DNA of 64,000 nt from Cottoperca gobio. Taxonomy: Eukaryota; Chordata; Actinopteri; Perciformes; Bovichtidae. Positions 10,835 to 22,180 of the stretch are shown one piece after another. The position numbers and the translations under genes are program-made. Each line of letters starts with the position of its first letter. Position 1 is the first letter of the stretch. The notes beneath the pieces were generated by a model. The model had not been told where the DNA came from. It made no database searches and worked only from the letters and a program-made list of their open reading frames with translations. The stretch is from the NCBI RefSeq assembly GCF_900634415.1, contig NC_041377.1:9808501-9872500 (forward strand), given 5' to 3'.

Positions 10835-11929
10835 CTTTTCCAAACATTTTCATGGATGTGAAAACAAGGCCAATTCCTACATTTGCGTTCACATGTCCAC
10901 TTTGGTCTTCGTGGCATAAATGTACTAAGTGGATTCCCAAAACGTGTGAGCGTGCAGACTGTACCCATAGTAAGCACACCAACTGCGTGAGCTCCAATTT
11001 TGTTCCACACTCCAGTCCAGTTAGTGGCGTACGCACCTCTCGCTGGTTTGCCAAGAAGAAGAAGACAAAATTGTTTTGAAGAGAGGTTGTGTGAGGAGAG
11101 CCAGGAATCTTTTTCATAGTAGCTAGAATTCCCTCTCTTGTGGTTTGCTCGGGACACTTTGGTGCACTGAAAACTATTCACATATTGAGTTGCAGACATG
11201 CCCCGACTGTCACAGTTGAAGGACTGCTCGTGGATTTCTCTCTACAGAGCAAATATTGTCTTTCGATGTGTCATATCCAGCCTGATAAATCTCCCCTGTG
11301 CCTTTAAACCTCAGACATGTCGACCGGTCACATTGTGTATTGGCATGTCTGTAAGTGAGCAGCACGTATCCCCCCGGACCCTCTCAGGATATTGGGTCAT
11401 GTCTGGTTTCCTCGCGTTGTGGCCATGCAGCACGGTGCTGGACGTCTGCTAAGGCAATTGTCGCGGCAGTGAAAGATATTGTGATTGTTGCAGCCAAAAT
11501 AAGAAATAACGATGTGAACGGACTGAAGTTTTCCATCAGAGGCGATATGTTGAAGGTCTGCTGCGAGGGGCCGAGCACTCTGAGTGCAGACACATGTAAT
11601 AATAGCTGCAGTGTGTGTGTATGTGTGTTTTTCTGAATTGGCAACTGAAGAGAGGGTGTGTTATTGTATGAAAGTGGGAGAAGTCAAGGTGATAAATGTG
11701 TGTGTCAGAGCATGTATTAGTGTGTGTGTGCACAAAACGTGTCCAGGCCCACAGCATGTGTGTATGTTTAAGAGCAGAGTGTGTGGAGCTCTACTCATTT
11801 TCTCTCATGCCTCCACAGTAAACAAAGTCTCCAGAAATACAGAAAACCGAACATTTTAATACAGACTTCCCGTAGCACGATTGTGCAAGCATGAGACTGT
11901 TTTAAATAGTTTTAGAGAAAGTGCATGTG
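10834..11929. other. Intergenic, no gene found
   Basis: About 1.1 kb without a recognisable exon. The segment 10850-11100 includes an 'aagaagaagaagacaaaatt' run of a kind often seen in old DNA-transposon remnants, but I cannot assign a family. No domain is seen in the short open frames. Confidence 0.5.
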
Positions 11930-12860
11930 CAGTGGTGGGCCGTCAGGGCCAGCAAGGCCTTCTCTGCTGGCCTAAACATCATCAGAATATACATTTAATG
12001 TTGATATATTTTTTCCACAAATATGTATTAAATTATTCCCCAGAGTCTATTCTCTTCATTTCATAGCTTTCCTCTTGGTTGCGCTGCCTCAGATCGAGAT
12101 TTGGAGGTCTGGCCTTTATGTTAGAGCTTTTATCCAATCATATTTCAGCCATGAATGTGTTGCCAGGGTCCAAGAAATCTGCCCTGAGGCCTTCAGAATC
12201 AACAGTGCGGGCGCCTGTCGCTTAAAGTAAACGGAGACAAACTGTGGTGTTAACCAATCAGATTTCGAGTTGGCGACATCGGGGCCAGCTAGCAGGAGTA
12301 CGATAACGTCAGCACCTCCACGTCTTTTGATTGGATACGCACTATTGAGAGGCAGAGCTAGCAAACTTTGAACGAGCTAATTTGTGTAGATTTCTACAAG
12401 CTGTTTTTTTTTTTCAACCCACAATGGCTGAAGGAGGAGAAGAGATCGATTTGGTCTCAGATATAATTACAACGCCATTTTCAAGACTAACCTTTCAAGA
12501 AAAGATAGACATCGTGAGAAGAGAACGGCCAACCCCGACGCTAGCGAGCCTATCACAGCTGGGAAAAGGGTTTGTCCGCCACTTTCAAATCACTGAAACT
12601 ACGAGCGGTACCCCCGGCTCACAGCCTCCGAGAGGCACTGCACATTGTACTGCTGGGAATGCCTGCTATTTACAACTAAATGTTTCGTAAATATTAATAT
12701 AACTCTGTTGTTAGGGTGATGCAACGCCCGGTTATACTGCGTTTCTGTCTAAATGTATAGTTTCTAGAGCCATGGCGTCATAATGATGGTATTAAGAGGT
12801 GGAATAATTCAGGTAGGACTGTGTAGGACATCACTGAAGGCCTAGGTGAAAAACAAAGTT
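11930..12860 (+). mobile_element. Defective hAT-type DNA transposon (ZMYM1-like family)
   Basis: The left end cagtggtgggccgtcagggc has the form of a hAT terminal inverted repeat. It is followed by a leader that contains a start codon and the beginning of a transposase-like protein at 12424. The sequence after about 12672 (for example 'gatgcaacgcccggttatac') looks like the 3' non-coding end joined directly on, so most of the transposase gene is missing. The right terminal repeat is not clear; I place the end near 12860 only approximately. Confidence 0.6.
12424..12672 (+). pseudogene. N-terminal remnant of a hAT/ZMYM1-like transposase
   Basis: From the ATG at 12424 the frame begins MAEGGEEIDLV and continues through FQEKIDIVRRERPTPTLASL and GKGFVRHFQ, the opening of the zinc-finger-MYM-1-like hAT proteins abundant in fish. 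Shortly after HFQ the reading frame shifts. The next frame reads NYERYPRL, then CWECLLF, the start of a TTF-type zinc finger. All downstream catalytic parts are absent. It is a fossil fragment with no predicted activity. Confidence 0.7.
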
Positions 12861-13337
12861 TCCCTAAAGAATTCAAGGCAACACAGGATGAGACACACAA
12901 ATGATCATTTTGGGGGTGAAATGTTCCTTTAATGGCGCCTGACTGGAGGATTAGCGCCCAACTCACCCCAACAACACATTCAATTGCATTTCCTTTGGCA
13001 GATTTTCTGTAAATTCATTTAAAATGTGCACAAAATGTTGCTGAATATAGAAAGAGAAGCACAGGAGAAGCTTTGCCAGCTGGCAGCATTACACTTTGCT
13101 GTGAGTTTATTATCCAGTATCATCTTTCTGAGGGAAAATCCTGCGCGAATATTTTACAAGACAATTAAAATTCTTCAAAGTCCTTCAAGCACGTCAGTTT
13201 CTGGGAAATTCCTTCGCACGCTAAGAAACTGTTGACGGAGATATTTTGGAGTCGGTGTCTGTGTGTGTCCTAACTGGAGGTGTGTGTCAGGGTCGGCTGG
13301 CAGGTGTGCTCCTCGGGCTTTCAGGCCGCGCAACCAA

Positions 13338-13350
13338 AGGTCAAAGGTCA
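13338..13350 (+). promoter_or_regulatory. DR1 nuclear-receptor motif
   Basis: AGGTCAAAGGTCA is a perfect direct repeat of the half-site AGGTCA with 1-base spacing, the consensus for HNF4 and RXR heterodimers such as PPAR-RXR. Function is not shown. Confidence 0.4.
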
Positions 13351-14342
13351 AATTCTTAAAGAGCCGGCCTGTGCCGGGGGGGGGCTTCAGAGCCTGACAT
13401 CAAGATGCAAACTTAGCGCAGCTGACATCCGCTGCCTTTCTGTCGTTGAGTCGTCTAATTCTTAGAGATGTAGACACGATGTACAGATATGTAGAGATGA
13501 GACAGCACCTACTGAATCAGGCCGTATGTAACAAACCGAGCACAGGTCAGATGTGTGGAGTCTGCAGAGAGACGTGCTGCTGTCCGTTTGTGCTCATAAC
13601 GATTATTAAAGGAGGGGAGACTGCTTTACACCGTCTCTGCAGTGACATACTTTGTTTTTGTTCTGCAAGCAAAAATCCATCTTTTGTTGCTCCGCTTCTA
13701 TAATCCCTCTGCAGACTCTCAAAGAGCAAACGTCTGGTAGTTCGGCTGAAGCTGCTGTGTGTGTGTGTGTGTCGACAAACGCTCTGGCAGTGTGTGTGTA
13801 TTAATCACAGATTACCGGCTTTGCGTTAAATCACTCGCTGTGTTTACATGGACTGCTTTATTTTGACATGAAGTGAGTTAAGACTCTGAATAAGAGATTC
13901 TCATGTAAACAGAATTTCCAGATAACCTGAAGTATAATTAAATTTAAACACACAGTGATCCAGCACGTTAATGATCAGTAATTAGTGATGATGACATTCA
14001 GGTGTACTCTCGATGAGATTAATAAATCATCTGTGTGTAATTATATTTCCCTCTCTGCACTGATTTCTTCACAAATCATTTCTCTTGTATGTTACTGATT
14101 GTAGGTCAACAAAGCTTTAAGCAACAGTTCCCAACACCACATCTGATACTCAGGCAGGAAACTAACTATATAACTACATAACTTTAACTCTACATAACTA
14201 GTCCTGTCCAGCTTCAGATTTTGTGTTATCTGAGAACTTTAACCCTTAACGGCGTGTTTTCAGTTCATTTTAACATTTTTGTTCTGTGTAAAAATGTGTC
14301 GTTCAGCCTCGGCTGCACTGAGCTCCTCCCTCGTTCCAAGAA

Positions 14343-14386
14343 ACCAAGATGGCGGCGGCCAAAATGCCAAACTGGAGGCTTCAGAA
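14343..14386 (+). repeat. Dispersed repeat, copy 2 ('accaagatggcg' family)
   Basis: accaagatggcggcggccaa and the following bases match 7014-7057. It includes AAGATGGCGGC, a perfect YY1 consensus. The flanks differ from copy 1, so this is dispersed, not tandem, duplication. Confidence 0.6.
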
Positions 14387-15309
14387 CTGTACGACTACAA
14401 ACCACTTCTTACATCCAGTCTAAGCTTCTGCTGCTCCTGAAGCTGTTAATAAATCACAAAAGCTTTAGAAATAAAAGGTGTTATGACATCCAAACACTTC
14501 CCAAGGCTGTCACCACGAGAAGGCTTCTCTGTAGTGTCATCACCACATGTTACTGTAATCATTAGAGGTGTTAATATGAACACATCAGTTTCTTTTATCA
14601 CTTTACAATCTAGAACACACGTAGGTAGGCTTTGCAACAGAAAGCAAATGTCTTGAGCGTGTAAACTCTGAACCAGGAGTTTAATGAGGAGCAGTTTGCC
14701 TGGAGGGAAAACCCAGCGCTGACTGTGTAATGAGCTGCGACTTCATAAATCAATCAGTAATTACGTTCAGATTTAGAGAGCAAATTGATTAAAGACCCAG
14801 CACACATGTCCTCTGCACGTTCAATACAACTACTGCGAATAAATCTAATCTAATATTACGAAAAAAATATTTTTTGCAGCACTAAATGTGCTTAAACCTT
14901 CACTATCAATCTTCAGTGGAGAATCATTTGATGAGAACACACTGAACTCACTGACAAACGAGTTTCCATTTGTAAAACCGTTTTGCAAAGTTCTGGCAGT
15001 GCTGAATGAAGAACTGCTTTTCAAATTTCTGCTTCTGGCCCAAACACTTTACTCACCGCAGTATTTTTAGATGCTCCGGAGCTTCTTCCCTTTGGTCTCA
15101 TTTTCAGCTGATCGGTAACACAGAACAAAGCTTCGCTGTCCGATCCTTCAGTAACCTGTTGTCACAGCGTGGTGACACATGACCTCACTTCTCCTGCATC
15201 TCGTCTCTGATGCTCGGAATAAACAAATGCATCTAAAAAGCACTAAACCCTCAAGCTAACTCTCTCTTAGCTCCGTTTTGTTCTCCACCAGCTCCTGAGT
15301 GGTAAAGAT

Positions 15310-15620
15310 CTGATCTAAAGGACTGCAGAGCGTGAGGTTCACATAATAACCTTTAAACTGTGCTTTGTGTTCTGAACAAAATGTCATCTCTTCATCATTT
15401 AATCCTGTTAGACACGTGTGTGAAATTGTCATAAATAGCGGGTGAATCCTTGAGTTATGGGCCAAACAATGACCTTTGACCTTTGACCTTTGGAATTCTA
15501 ATCGGGTCATTATTAAATGGACGTTTGTGGCACATTTAAAGAAACTCCCTCAAGGTGTTCTTGGGATATCGTGTTCACAAGAAGTAGACGGACAAACATC
15601 GGCTGTGTGTCGTCCGCATC
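15310..15620 (+). repeat. Old dispersed repeat with triple TGACCT motif
   Basis: The segment has the phrases 'gtgtgaaattgtcata', 'ttgagttatgggcc', 'gacctttgacctttgacc', 'tggacgtttgtg', 'ccctcaaggtgttcttggga' and 'tatcgtgttcacaagaa' in the order I recall from a repeat found in many fish genomes. It is diverged and truncated. I do not know a firm family name. Confidence 0.55.
15470..15492 (-). promoter_or_regulatory. Three AGGTCA half-sites spaced by 1 base
   Basis: On the minus strand this reads as three consecutive AGGTCA-type half-sites in DR1 spacing. It lies within the dispersed repeat at 15310-15620, so it is likely repeat-borne. Confidence 0.35.
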
Positions 15621-16005
15621 ACAGGGTGAAGTGAGATTTACACTTAATTGTGTCACGGTGAGAAAGATGGAGATCAATAAAGCTCAAGAGTTCCTCCTCC
15701 GGTTTGTTGATATTAATCTTTTCCTGCCCGTCACTTTCCATCAGATGCCTGCTGGGAAACTTCTCCTTTCCCCGGCCTCACACCTGTCTCTCTGTCTGGT
15801 CCGGTGTTTCCACAGTTCCATCTGTCCCTGCTGCTCCGTGTCCGTACGCCCAAGATGGAAAACAGCTGCTCGCTCCTGGATTTCCCAGAATCCAGTTGGT
15901 CTTGGAAGACTCGCCGTCTGACGGGCCTCACCTGCAGCTTTACACTCTGCCGTCTGGAGGGGGACAATGAAAAAACTTCTTCTTCTGCTGGCCAGAGCCT
16001 TTGAT

Positions 16006-16006
<1 letters not shown>
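15621..16006. other. Intergenic, no gene found
   Basis: Nothing recognisable. Overlapping open frames on both strands extend into the neighbouring CA repeat and have no domain signature. Confidence 0.45.

Positions 16007-16062
<56 letters not shown>
16007..16062. repeat. (CA)n microsatellite
   Basis: About 28 uninterrupted CA units. Confidence 0.98.
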
Positions 16063-16063
<1 letters not shown>

Positions 16064-16279
16064 TTCATGGGTCTGGCCTCGTCCCTCATGTTTTACCTGT
16101 TCGACCTGATCAGGTGCTTCGTTTAAAACGTTCACGCTCGTTTATCTTATTTACGTCAACATGATGCGAAATCTGACTGTTGAAATGTTACCTGTTACTG
16201 TTACTGCCCTCTGGTCTCCATGAATAGTTGCATCACCTGATGAAGTGGGCTTAGATTATTGGGGGCTGGGTCCAGGACA

Positions 16280-16283
<4 letters not shown>

Positions 16284-16364
<81 letters not shown>
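16284..16364. repeat. (AC)n microsatellite
   Basis: About 40 uninterrupted AC units. Confidence 0.98.
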
Positions 16365-16367
<3 letters not shown>

Positions 16368-16719
16368 CACCTACTTTTCTCTCCTTTGCTGTTTGAACTT
16401 TTACTTCCAGACACACACACTTCCAGCCTGCCTCTGTCCAACATCTGCTTTGGCGAGACATTTAATTTCACTTGTTACGTCAGCCACTCACTGACTTCCA
16501 GGAGAAGCCATTAGAAACATGACACTGGAGCTCTGAGGCTCCAGACAAAGGAGGCTTTTCACTGCAGCAGCCGTGACTGTTCTCACAACATGGCTGCCGA
16601 TCAGAACGTGAATATTTACAAGACAAAAGCAGAATTTTAAATGTTTAATGTACGGATTTGAGTTTTCAGGACGTGAAGTGCAATACTGTAGCCCAGTTTG
16701 GATTTTTTGATTTAAGTCT

Positions 16720-17060
16720 TCGTATAGTTTGTCATAAAAAAAGTGATGATAATGTATAATAGTCATGAAAAAGTAACATTCTAGTTCTCATATAAAAGTC
16801 ATAGTATAGTATGTCACTAAAAAAAGAAAGTCACAATAATATGTCGTAAAATATGTTATATAAAATTGATAATATACTGCGCCACAAAAATGTCATTAAA
16901 AAAGTAAAAATAAATCATATTATAGTTTTCATAAATAAAGAAATAAAAAACATAGTGTAATATGTCATAAAAAAGTCATAGTATAGTATATCATAGTGAG
17001 TAATATAGTCTGTTATAAGAAATATATAAAACACTATGTTATAAAGAGTGATAGTAATGG
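16720..17060. repeat. AT-rich degenerate tandem repeat
   Basis: Imperfect iterations of 'gtcataaaaaagtcatagta' and 'tagtatgtcata' recur throughout, interrupted and diverged. This looks like an aged minisatellite. Confidence 0.6.
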
Positions 17061-17335
17061 ACTGTGTTTTATATCGTCTTTGCGACCATTAAAAGTGTTT
17101 TCCTACATCTTTGTGAAATATGGGACAAATACATCGATTTAATTTCAACATTAAATGTTTCAGTTAATCACTTCACCAGTAAACTTCATAAGAAGCTCGT
17201 GTTGTAGAAACTAAACATCGTCTTGAAATACACCAACAGTACAATACCTCAACAACACACACATAAAGTCCATGATATCCACAGTTTCTGTTGTCATTAC
17301 CAGCCACTGTCCCCTCCATCCTCCAGATTATATAT

Positions 17336-17352
17336 TGGGGGGGGGGGGGGGG
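17336..17352. repeat. Poly-G run
   Basis: An uninterrupted run of about 16 G on the plus strand. Similar runs occur near 30909, 60058 and 61360, and C runs near 4395 and 10228. Confidence 0.9.
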
Positions 17353-17646
17353 TCGAACTGGAAGCTCAGGCTGGAAAAAGAGACGGTGGGTGAAAAGAGA
17401 GAAAGCTCTCAGTGGGTGTTGCAGTGCGGCATGTAACCACCGTACAAGACGAAAGGACTGTGTGTGTGTGTGCGTGTGTGTGTTTGATGTGCCAGATCTG
17501 TGGGTCCATTAGCTGCTCTCAGAGGAAACCAAATCTTTTCATGGCTGCTGTAAGTCACTTCCCCATGTGGAGCTGCCAGGGCCTTTAAACCTGTCTGCTG
17601 CATGCATTAGAAAGGAGGTCATATAAATAACCCCTGAACCAGTGCT

Positions 17647-17648
<2 letters not shown>

Positions 17649-17711
<63 letters not shown>
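17649..17711. repeat. (GT)n microsatellite
   Basis: About 31 uninterrupted GT units. It is complementary to the (AC)n tract at 17859-17959. Confidence 0.98.
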
Positions 17712-17715
<4 letters not shown>

Positions 17716-17858
17716 CGTGGTCCCCCTGCCTAGGAAATGAAAGTCCAATTACACTGGGCTGCGTCAGGCTTATTAGTGCAAAGTGTGTTTATACAGAGAG
17801 TTGTGGAGGGAAAGAAAAACAGAGCGGAGTGTGAGAAGGAGCTGAGATCAGCAGCAAC

Positions 17859-17887
17859 ACATGCACACACACAAACATGCACACACA

Positions 17888-17947
<60 letters not shown>

Positions 17948-17959
17948 CGCACACACACA
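17859..17959. repeat. (AC)n microsatellite, interrupted
   Basis: A CA-rich tract with a core of about 50 bases of pure (AC)n and aaac/gcac interruptions at both ends. Confidence 0.95.
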
Positions 17960-20750
17960 TGGATTAGTGTAACTGACAGACACAAGCTGATGAGTTCACG
18001 AGATGATGCCAAATGAACATTATTAGGGTGGAGTAAGATAAGTGCTGTGTGTGTCTCATTGTGCTGAAGGGAGGGGAGAGGACAGTGAAGGTCTTTCATT
18101 TCTCCATGCACAACATTTGTATTTTATTTCAACATGTCGTGTGTGTGCCATGGATGCATTTTGTGATATGCAGGAGAATTGTGTCCTTTGTGGGACCCTT
18201 ATGTCAGTTTATTTATAAGCAGGGATTGATCATGAACGCTCTAGAGTCGCCTTCTCTTATAATATCATGCATGTTCAGCACAACCCAACGTGTTCTTCTT
18301 ACGGGTGAAGTAGAATATTCTGCTGATGAGAGTCAGAAGCTACAGAGCTGCTGCTGTATCCTGTTTATTTATCTCCCTGGGAAACATGGAGTCGAGCTTC
18401 ACGGGTTCAACCTCACAAAATCAGAAGCAGGCATTATTATATATCAGGAGTGGTTTGCGGAGAAGATGAAGGAGAGAAGATGTAAAGATGTGAGCTTTGA
18501 ATAAGTACACAGACACTCCCTGATGTGTTTGAGGCATGCTGCTTACGAGCACCAGCGATCACTTTCTAACTTTCAGATGGTCTCAGCCTCAGACGGAGCC
18601 GCTGCCCGGAGAGAACATTCCAGTCAGAAACGGACGAAGCTGCGGTCGTGTTGGATCGACGAGCCGCATTTAGACGAGCCTTTTGGGCCGGAGTTCAACA
18701 CCCACACATTTGCTAGCACACGAGCAGATTCAGTAGCTTTACAAACGTCCGCTTACACACACATGCGCAAGAAAATGCCTGTTGGGATTACTCCATCCCG
18801 TGATCCGCAGTCTGCCGGAGCGTGTCGGACGCCAGCCATTGTTCAGTGCTGCATGAGCTCCGTCTGTCAGAGCGCCAAGCCGCACCAACTGAGGACCTGA
18901 GGGAGGACGGTGGGGAGGACGAGGAGAGTGTGTGTGTGTGTGCTCCAGAGTAGAGGGATTGTTAGAGCCAACAGACTGGGGTTTGGGAGGATTCCTAGAC
19001 ATTCATTCTGCAGAGCCACGTGTTTAAAATGTCCAGTGAAGATGTAATGACGAGGTTTGGATCACAAATGCAAGTTATTGTCTCCTGTTGCTTCCAAACA
19101 GCCTGGAGAAGCTTTTTCAGACTTCAGAGCTGCCAACCTCCACAAAAAGTCTTTTATTTGACTCGACTCACCAAACCCTACATTAGTTTGACAATAATTG
19201 CTTTTGACATTTTGGGTTTTGTAGTTTACAACAGAGAGAAGGGGAAGAAATAGGGTAATGGCATGTGGGGATAAAAGTCAATTCAAAAAAGCTGCTCAAG
19301 GCTAGTATGCTTCTTTAATGACGCACGTGTACGGTCTGCATGTGCAGAGGGGATTGTGGGTAAGTGTGGTTTAGAGAAGCCGATGTGTTCACCTCAAAAA
19401 TCTCAACTGACGCAAAGACCCACACGGAGAAACCCAAAGCAGTTTGTAGTTTGAGTTTTCCGTTGTTGAAAACAAGATTTCTGTCTTTTATCATCAACTC
19501 TTCTTCATCTCATTTCTTGTTTGTTCATTTGCACTTTTAACTCTCCGAGGTGGAACCAGCTTTACAAACTCAAACTCAGTTTTTCAATTCTGCAGAACTT
19601 AAAACCCTTTAGTGGACTCTCGATGAATCGGCTGAAATATGCAAACCACTGGTGCAGACCTTTAATGTTACGAAATGTTGAAAACACCTTTTTGCAGATC
19701 CATTAATGCAGGAACATGTTTTTGACGTGCTCATGAAACTAAAAACACATTTTGAACAAAGCGGTATTGTTATTAAACTACATTAGTCTGAATATAAGCT
19801 CCATGTGCTGCCTCTCTGCTTCCTGTGAAGGAGGCCATTGTTGCACAGTTCTTTTGGCAGCTCACAATCTTTGCAATGACAGACAAATGGTACCTCTGGC
19901 TCACCTGCTTCAGCTGCTCACAAAGGGAGGATTTAGTGCGCGGAGTTGAGCTGCCTGCTTGGTTCACAGCCTCCAATGAGAATCAGGGGAGTGAAGTGAG
20001 AGAGGGAGAGATGAGGAGATGGTATGGAGTAATGCAGCTTATCAGATAAAGCTGTACTCTCTGCCTGCCAGCTCATTACACAACTAGCACGAACATTTGC
20101 ACAAAAACTAACACACATTCATCACCGCGGGTTCCCAAAGATTGCATGCAACTATAAAGATTTATTTTAGTTCATGTTATTAACACCTGAGAGCCTCTCT
20201 CCATACTCAGAGTAACGTTGGTGGAACATGGAGGAACATATGGAGCGCTTAAATTACAGGTGGCAACATCTCCGGCCCCCCAGCTGGTTACCACCTGAGC
20301 TACTCGCTTGAAACAAACCTAATGGATGCAATAACTTCAAAAGGGGAAATGTGTTTGAGAGTTCCTGTTCTTCTTCCTGATACCTGCAAGAAACAGGACT
20401 GTACTGGAAACTGGACAAATTACTAATCCAACAAAAATAACAAAACCCTTGTTGACAACCAACACGTGCTGATTGAGAAAGAGTCTCCTGACAGTTAATT
20501 ATAATATTTACACTGGAGCACTACCAGTAAAATAAAAGTACATTGAGCTTCGCTTAACTGCTATATCCTGCTATTATCTCCCAGCGCTGTTTGGCAGGTG
20601 TTACTGTTTCGTGTTAAGGCTAAATCAGAGGTAATTGGCCCTCATTATATCCCCGTGAATCATGGGAGCCACGGCGAGGTGACGTGAAGTGTGCAGGGAG
20701 AGGGATGGAGGGGTAAATCTGGGACAAACTATAATGCACTCCTGCAGGCT

Positions 20751-20753
<3 letters not shown>
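17960..20753. other. Intergenic, no gene found
   Basis: No supportable exon. The plus-strand frames at 18049-18504 (151 codons) and 18523-18900 (125 codons) are the longest non-repeat frames here. They show no domain, no conserved motif and no partner splice exons, so I treat them as chance. Confidence 0.5.

Positions 20754-20836
<83 letters not shown>
20754..20836. repeat. (CA)n microsatellite
   Basis: About 41 uninterrupted CA units. Confidence 0.98.
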
Positions 20837-20839
<3 letters not shown>

Positions 20840-22098
20840 GTGGTGACCCCTGATGAATGAACAAAGGCTACGTGCATGAGGGGTGAGAGAGTGTTGGCAG
20901 GTCAGAGTGTCGGGGTCAGAGATCACCTCGACCTGCAGAGAAAGCAACTGATATACTCACAGCAAGGACACACACACTTCCTGCAGCCAATTAGAAAAAG
21001 TAGACTTCTGCTGCACGGGGTGGGGGGGAGGGGGGGGAGAGAGAGAATCCCAATAACACACACATTATAATGCTGAGCCTGGACAAACACACGGCAGGCT
21101 ACAACAAAGAGGAGACAGAGAGAGCAAAACAACACCGAGTGTGAGGATCTGTGAAAACTCACAGCGACAGGAGAGCAACAGCACGGCAAGGATCTGGATC
21201 TGAGTGTGTAAACATGCCACAGATCTTACCCACCAACACATTCACTTGTACCACTTTGTCCTCAGTGAATAAACTTGAGATACATTTGAATGCTTCCGTT
21301 CTGCCTGCTTGTGTTAGTTCTTCATCTGCCGGCCACAATGTTTGATTACTTTTGCAGTTTGTCAGGTAATAGCTACACCATGAGTGTAGAAGAAAACTAA
21401 AACTGAGCAAGCAAGGTATAGTGTATATTTGGCTTTTCTTTTTCAGTCTAGAAGCTTCTGGCATTATTTCAGCCGTCAGACATTAAGCTACAATGAGGGA
21501 AACAAGCGAGTATTGCGTGGAATGAAACTCATAGATCCAAAGTTACAGGTCGGATTTCTGTGCTAAAAAATGTCTGCACTCGTGGTGCACACAACCAAAA
21601 TCTACCAAATGCCAGACGTTACAGAGAGAGAGAAGGAAAACGAGTCAGCACTTGTAGAGCTTAAACATATGTTTTTCTTTGGCAGTAAATAGAGACAAAG
21701 GCTGAGCACATCAGTGAGCCAAATGTGGGCTATTTTCAGGACAGCGTGCAGGAAATCAAAGTGCAAGAGTGAGTGAGGACGGAGCAGATGCAGTCAGGTC
21801 AACAACACGGCCTGAAGCCTCAAGAACAAGAGGGGGGAAAGGTAGAAGAAGAAGTCAAAGCTGTGGGGTCTGTTCAAGAGAACTGGGTCCAAAGGAAAGG
21901 CCGAGACCTCCGCTGTGCAGTCAACTCACTGGAGCTTTTCCTCAGGAAACACGGGGAGGGAGGGGGCACACAGTCGACCCCGGGCTCCGGCCTGCAGATG
22001 AAGTGCTAATTGAGTCCTGTGGTGGATGACTTTCAAAAATAGGCTTTCCCTTGTTCCAAAAACCCCCCTCAAAGGCTTCTTCGCCACATGGTTCAACT

Positions 22099-22100
<2 letters not shown>
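20837..22100. other. Intergenic, no gene found
   Basis: Purine-rich in places (around 21010-21050 and 21100-21180). No recognisable gene or repeat family. Confidence 0.45.
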
Positions 22101-22154
<54 letters not shown>

Positions 22155-22180
22155 GCGTGTGTGTGTGTGAGTGTGAGTGT
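22101..22180. repeat. (GT)n microsatellite, slightly interrupted
   Basis: GT repeats with gc and ga interruptions in the last 30 bases. Confidence 0.97.

Larger units (their letters stand above)
12861..15309. other. Intergenic, no gene found
   Basis: No supportable exon on either strand. It holds a perfect DR1 nuclear-receptor motif (13338-13350), a short TG tract near 13755 and a second copy of the accaagatggcg repeat (14343-14386). Confidence 0.55.

Noticed and set aside
10384..11199. Frames with Cys-Val or Thr-His runs here and at all other CA/TG tracts
   Set aside because: Dinucleotide-repeat artefacts that appear on both strands.
12382..12690. A host gene beginning MAEGGEEIDLV
   Set aside because: It is the opening of a hAT/ZMYM1-like transposase with a frameshift and no downstream coding sequence, inside an element with a hAT-like end.
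18049..18504. A 151-codon plus-strand frame
   Set aside because: No recognisable family, signal or partner exon. Length is within chance for a 64-kb window in six frames.
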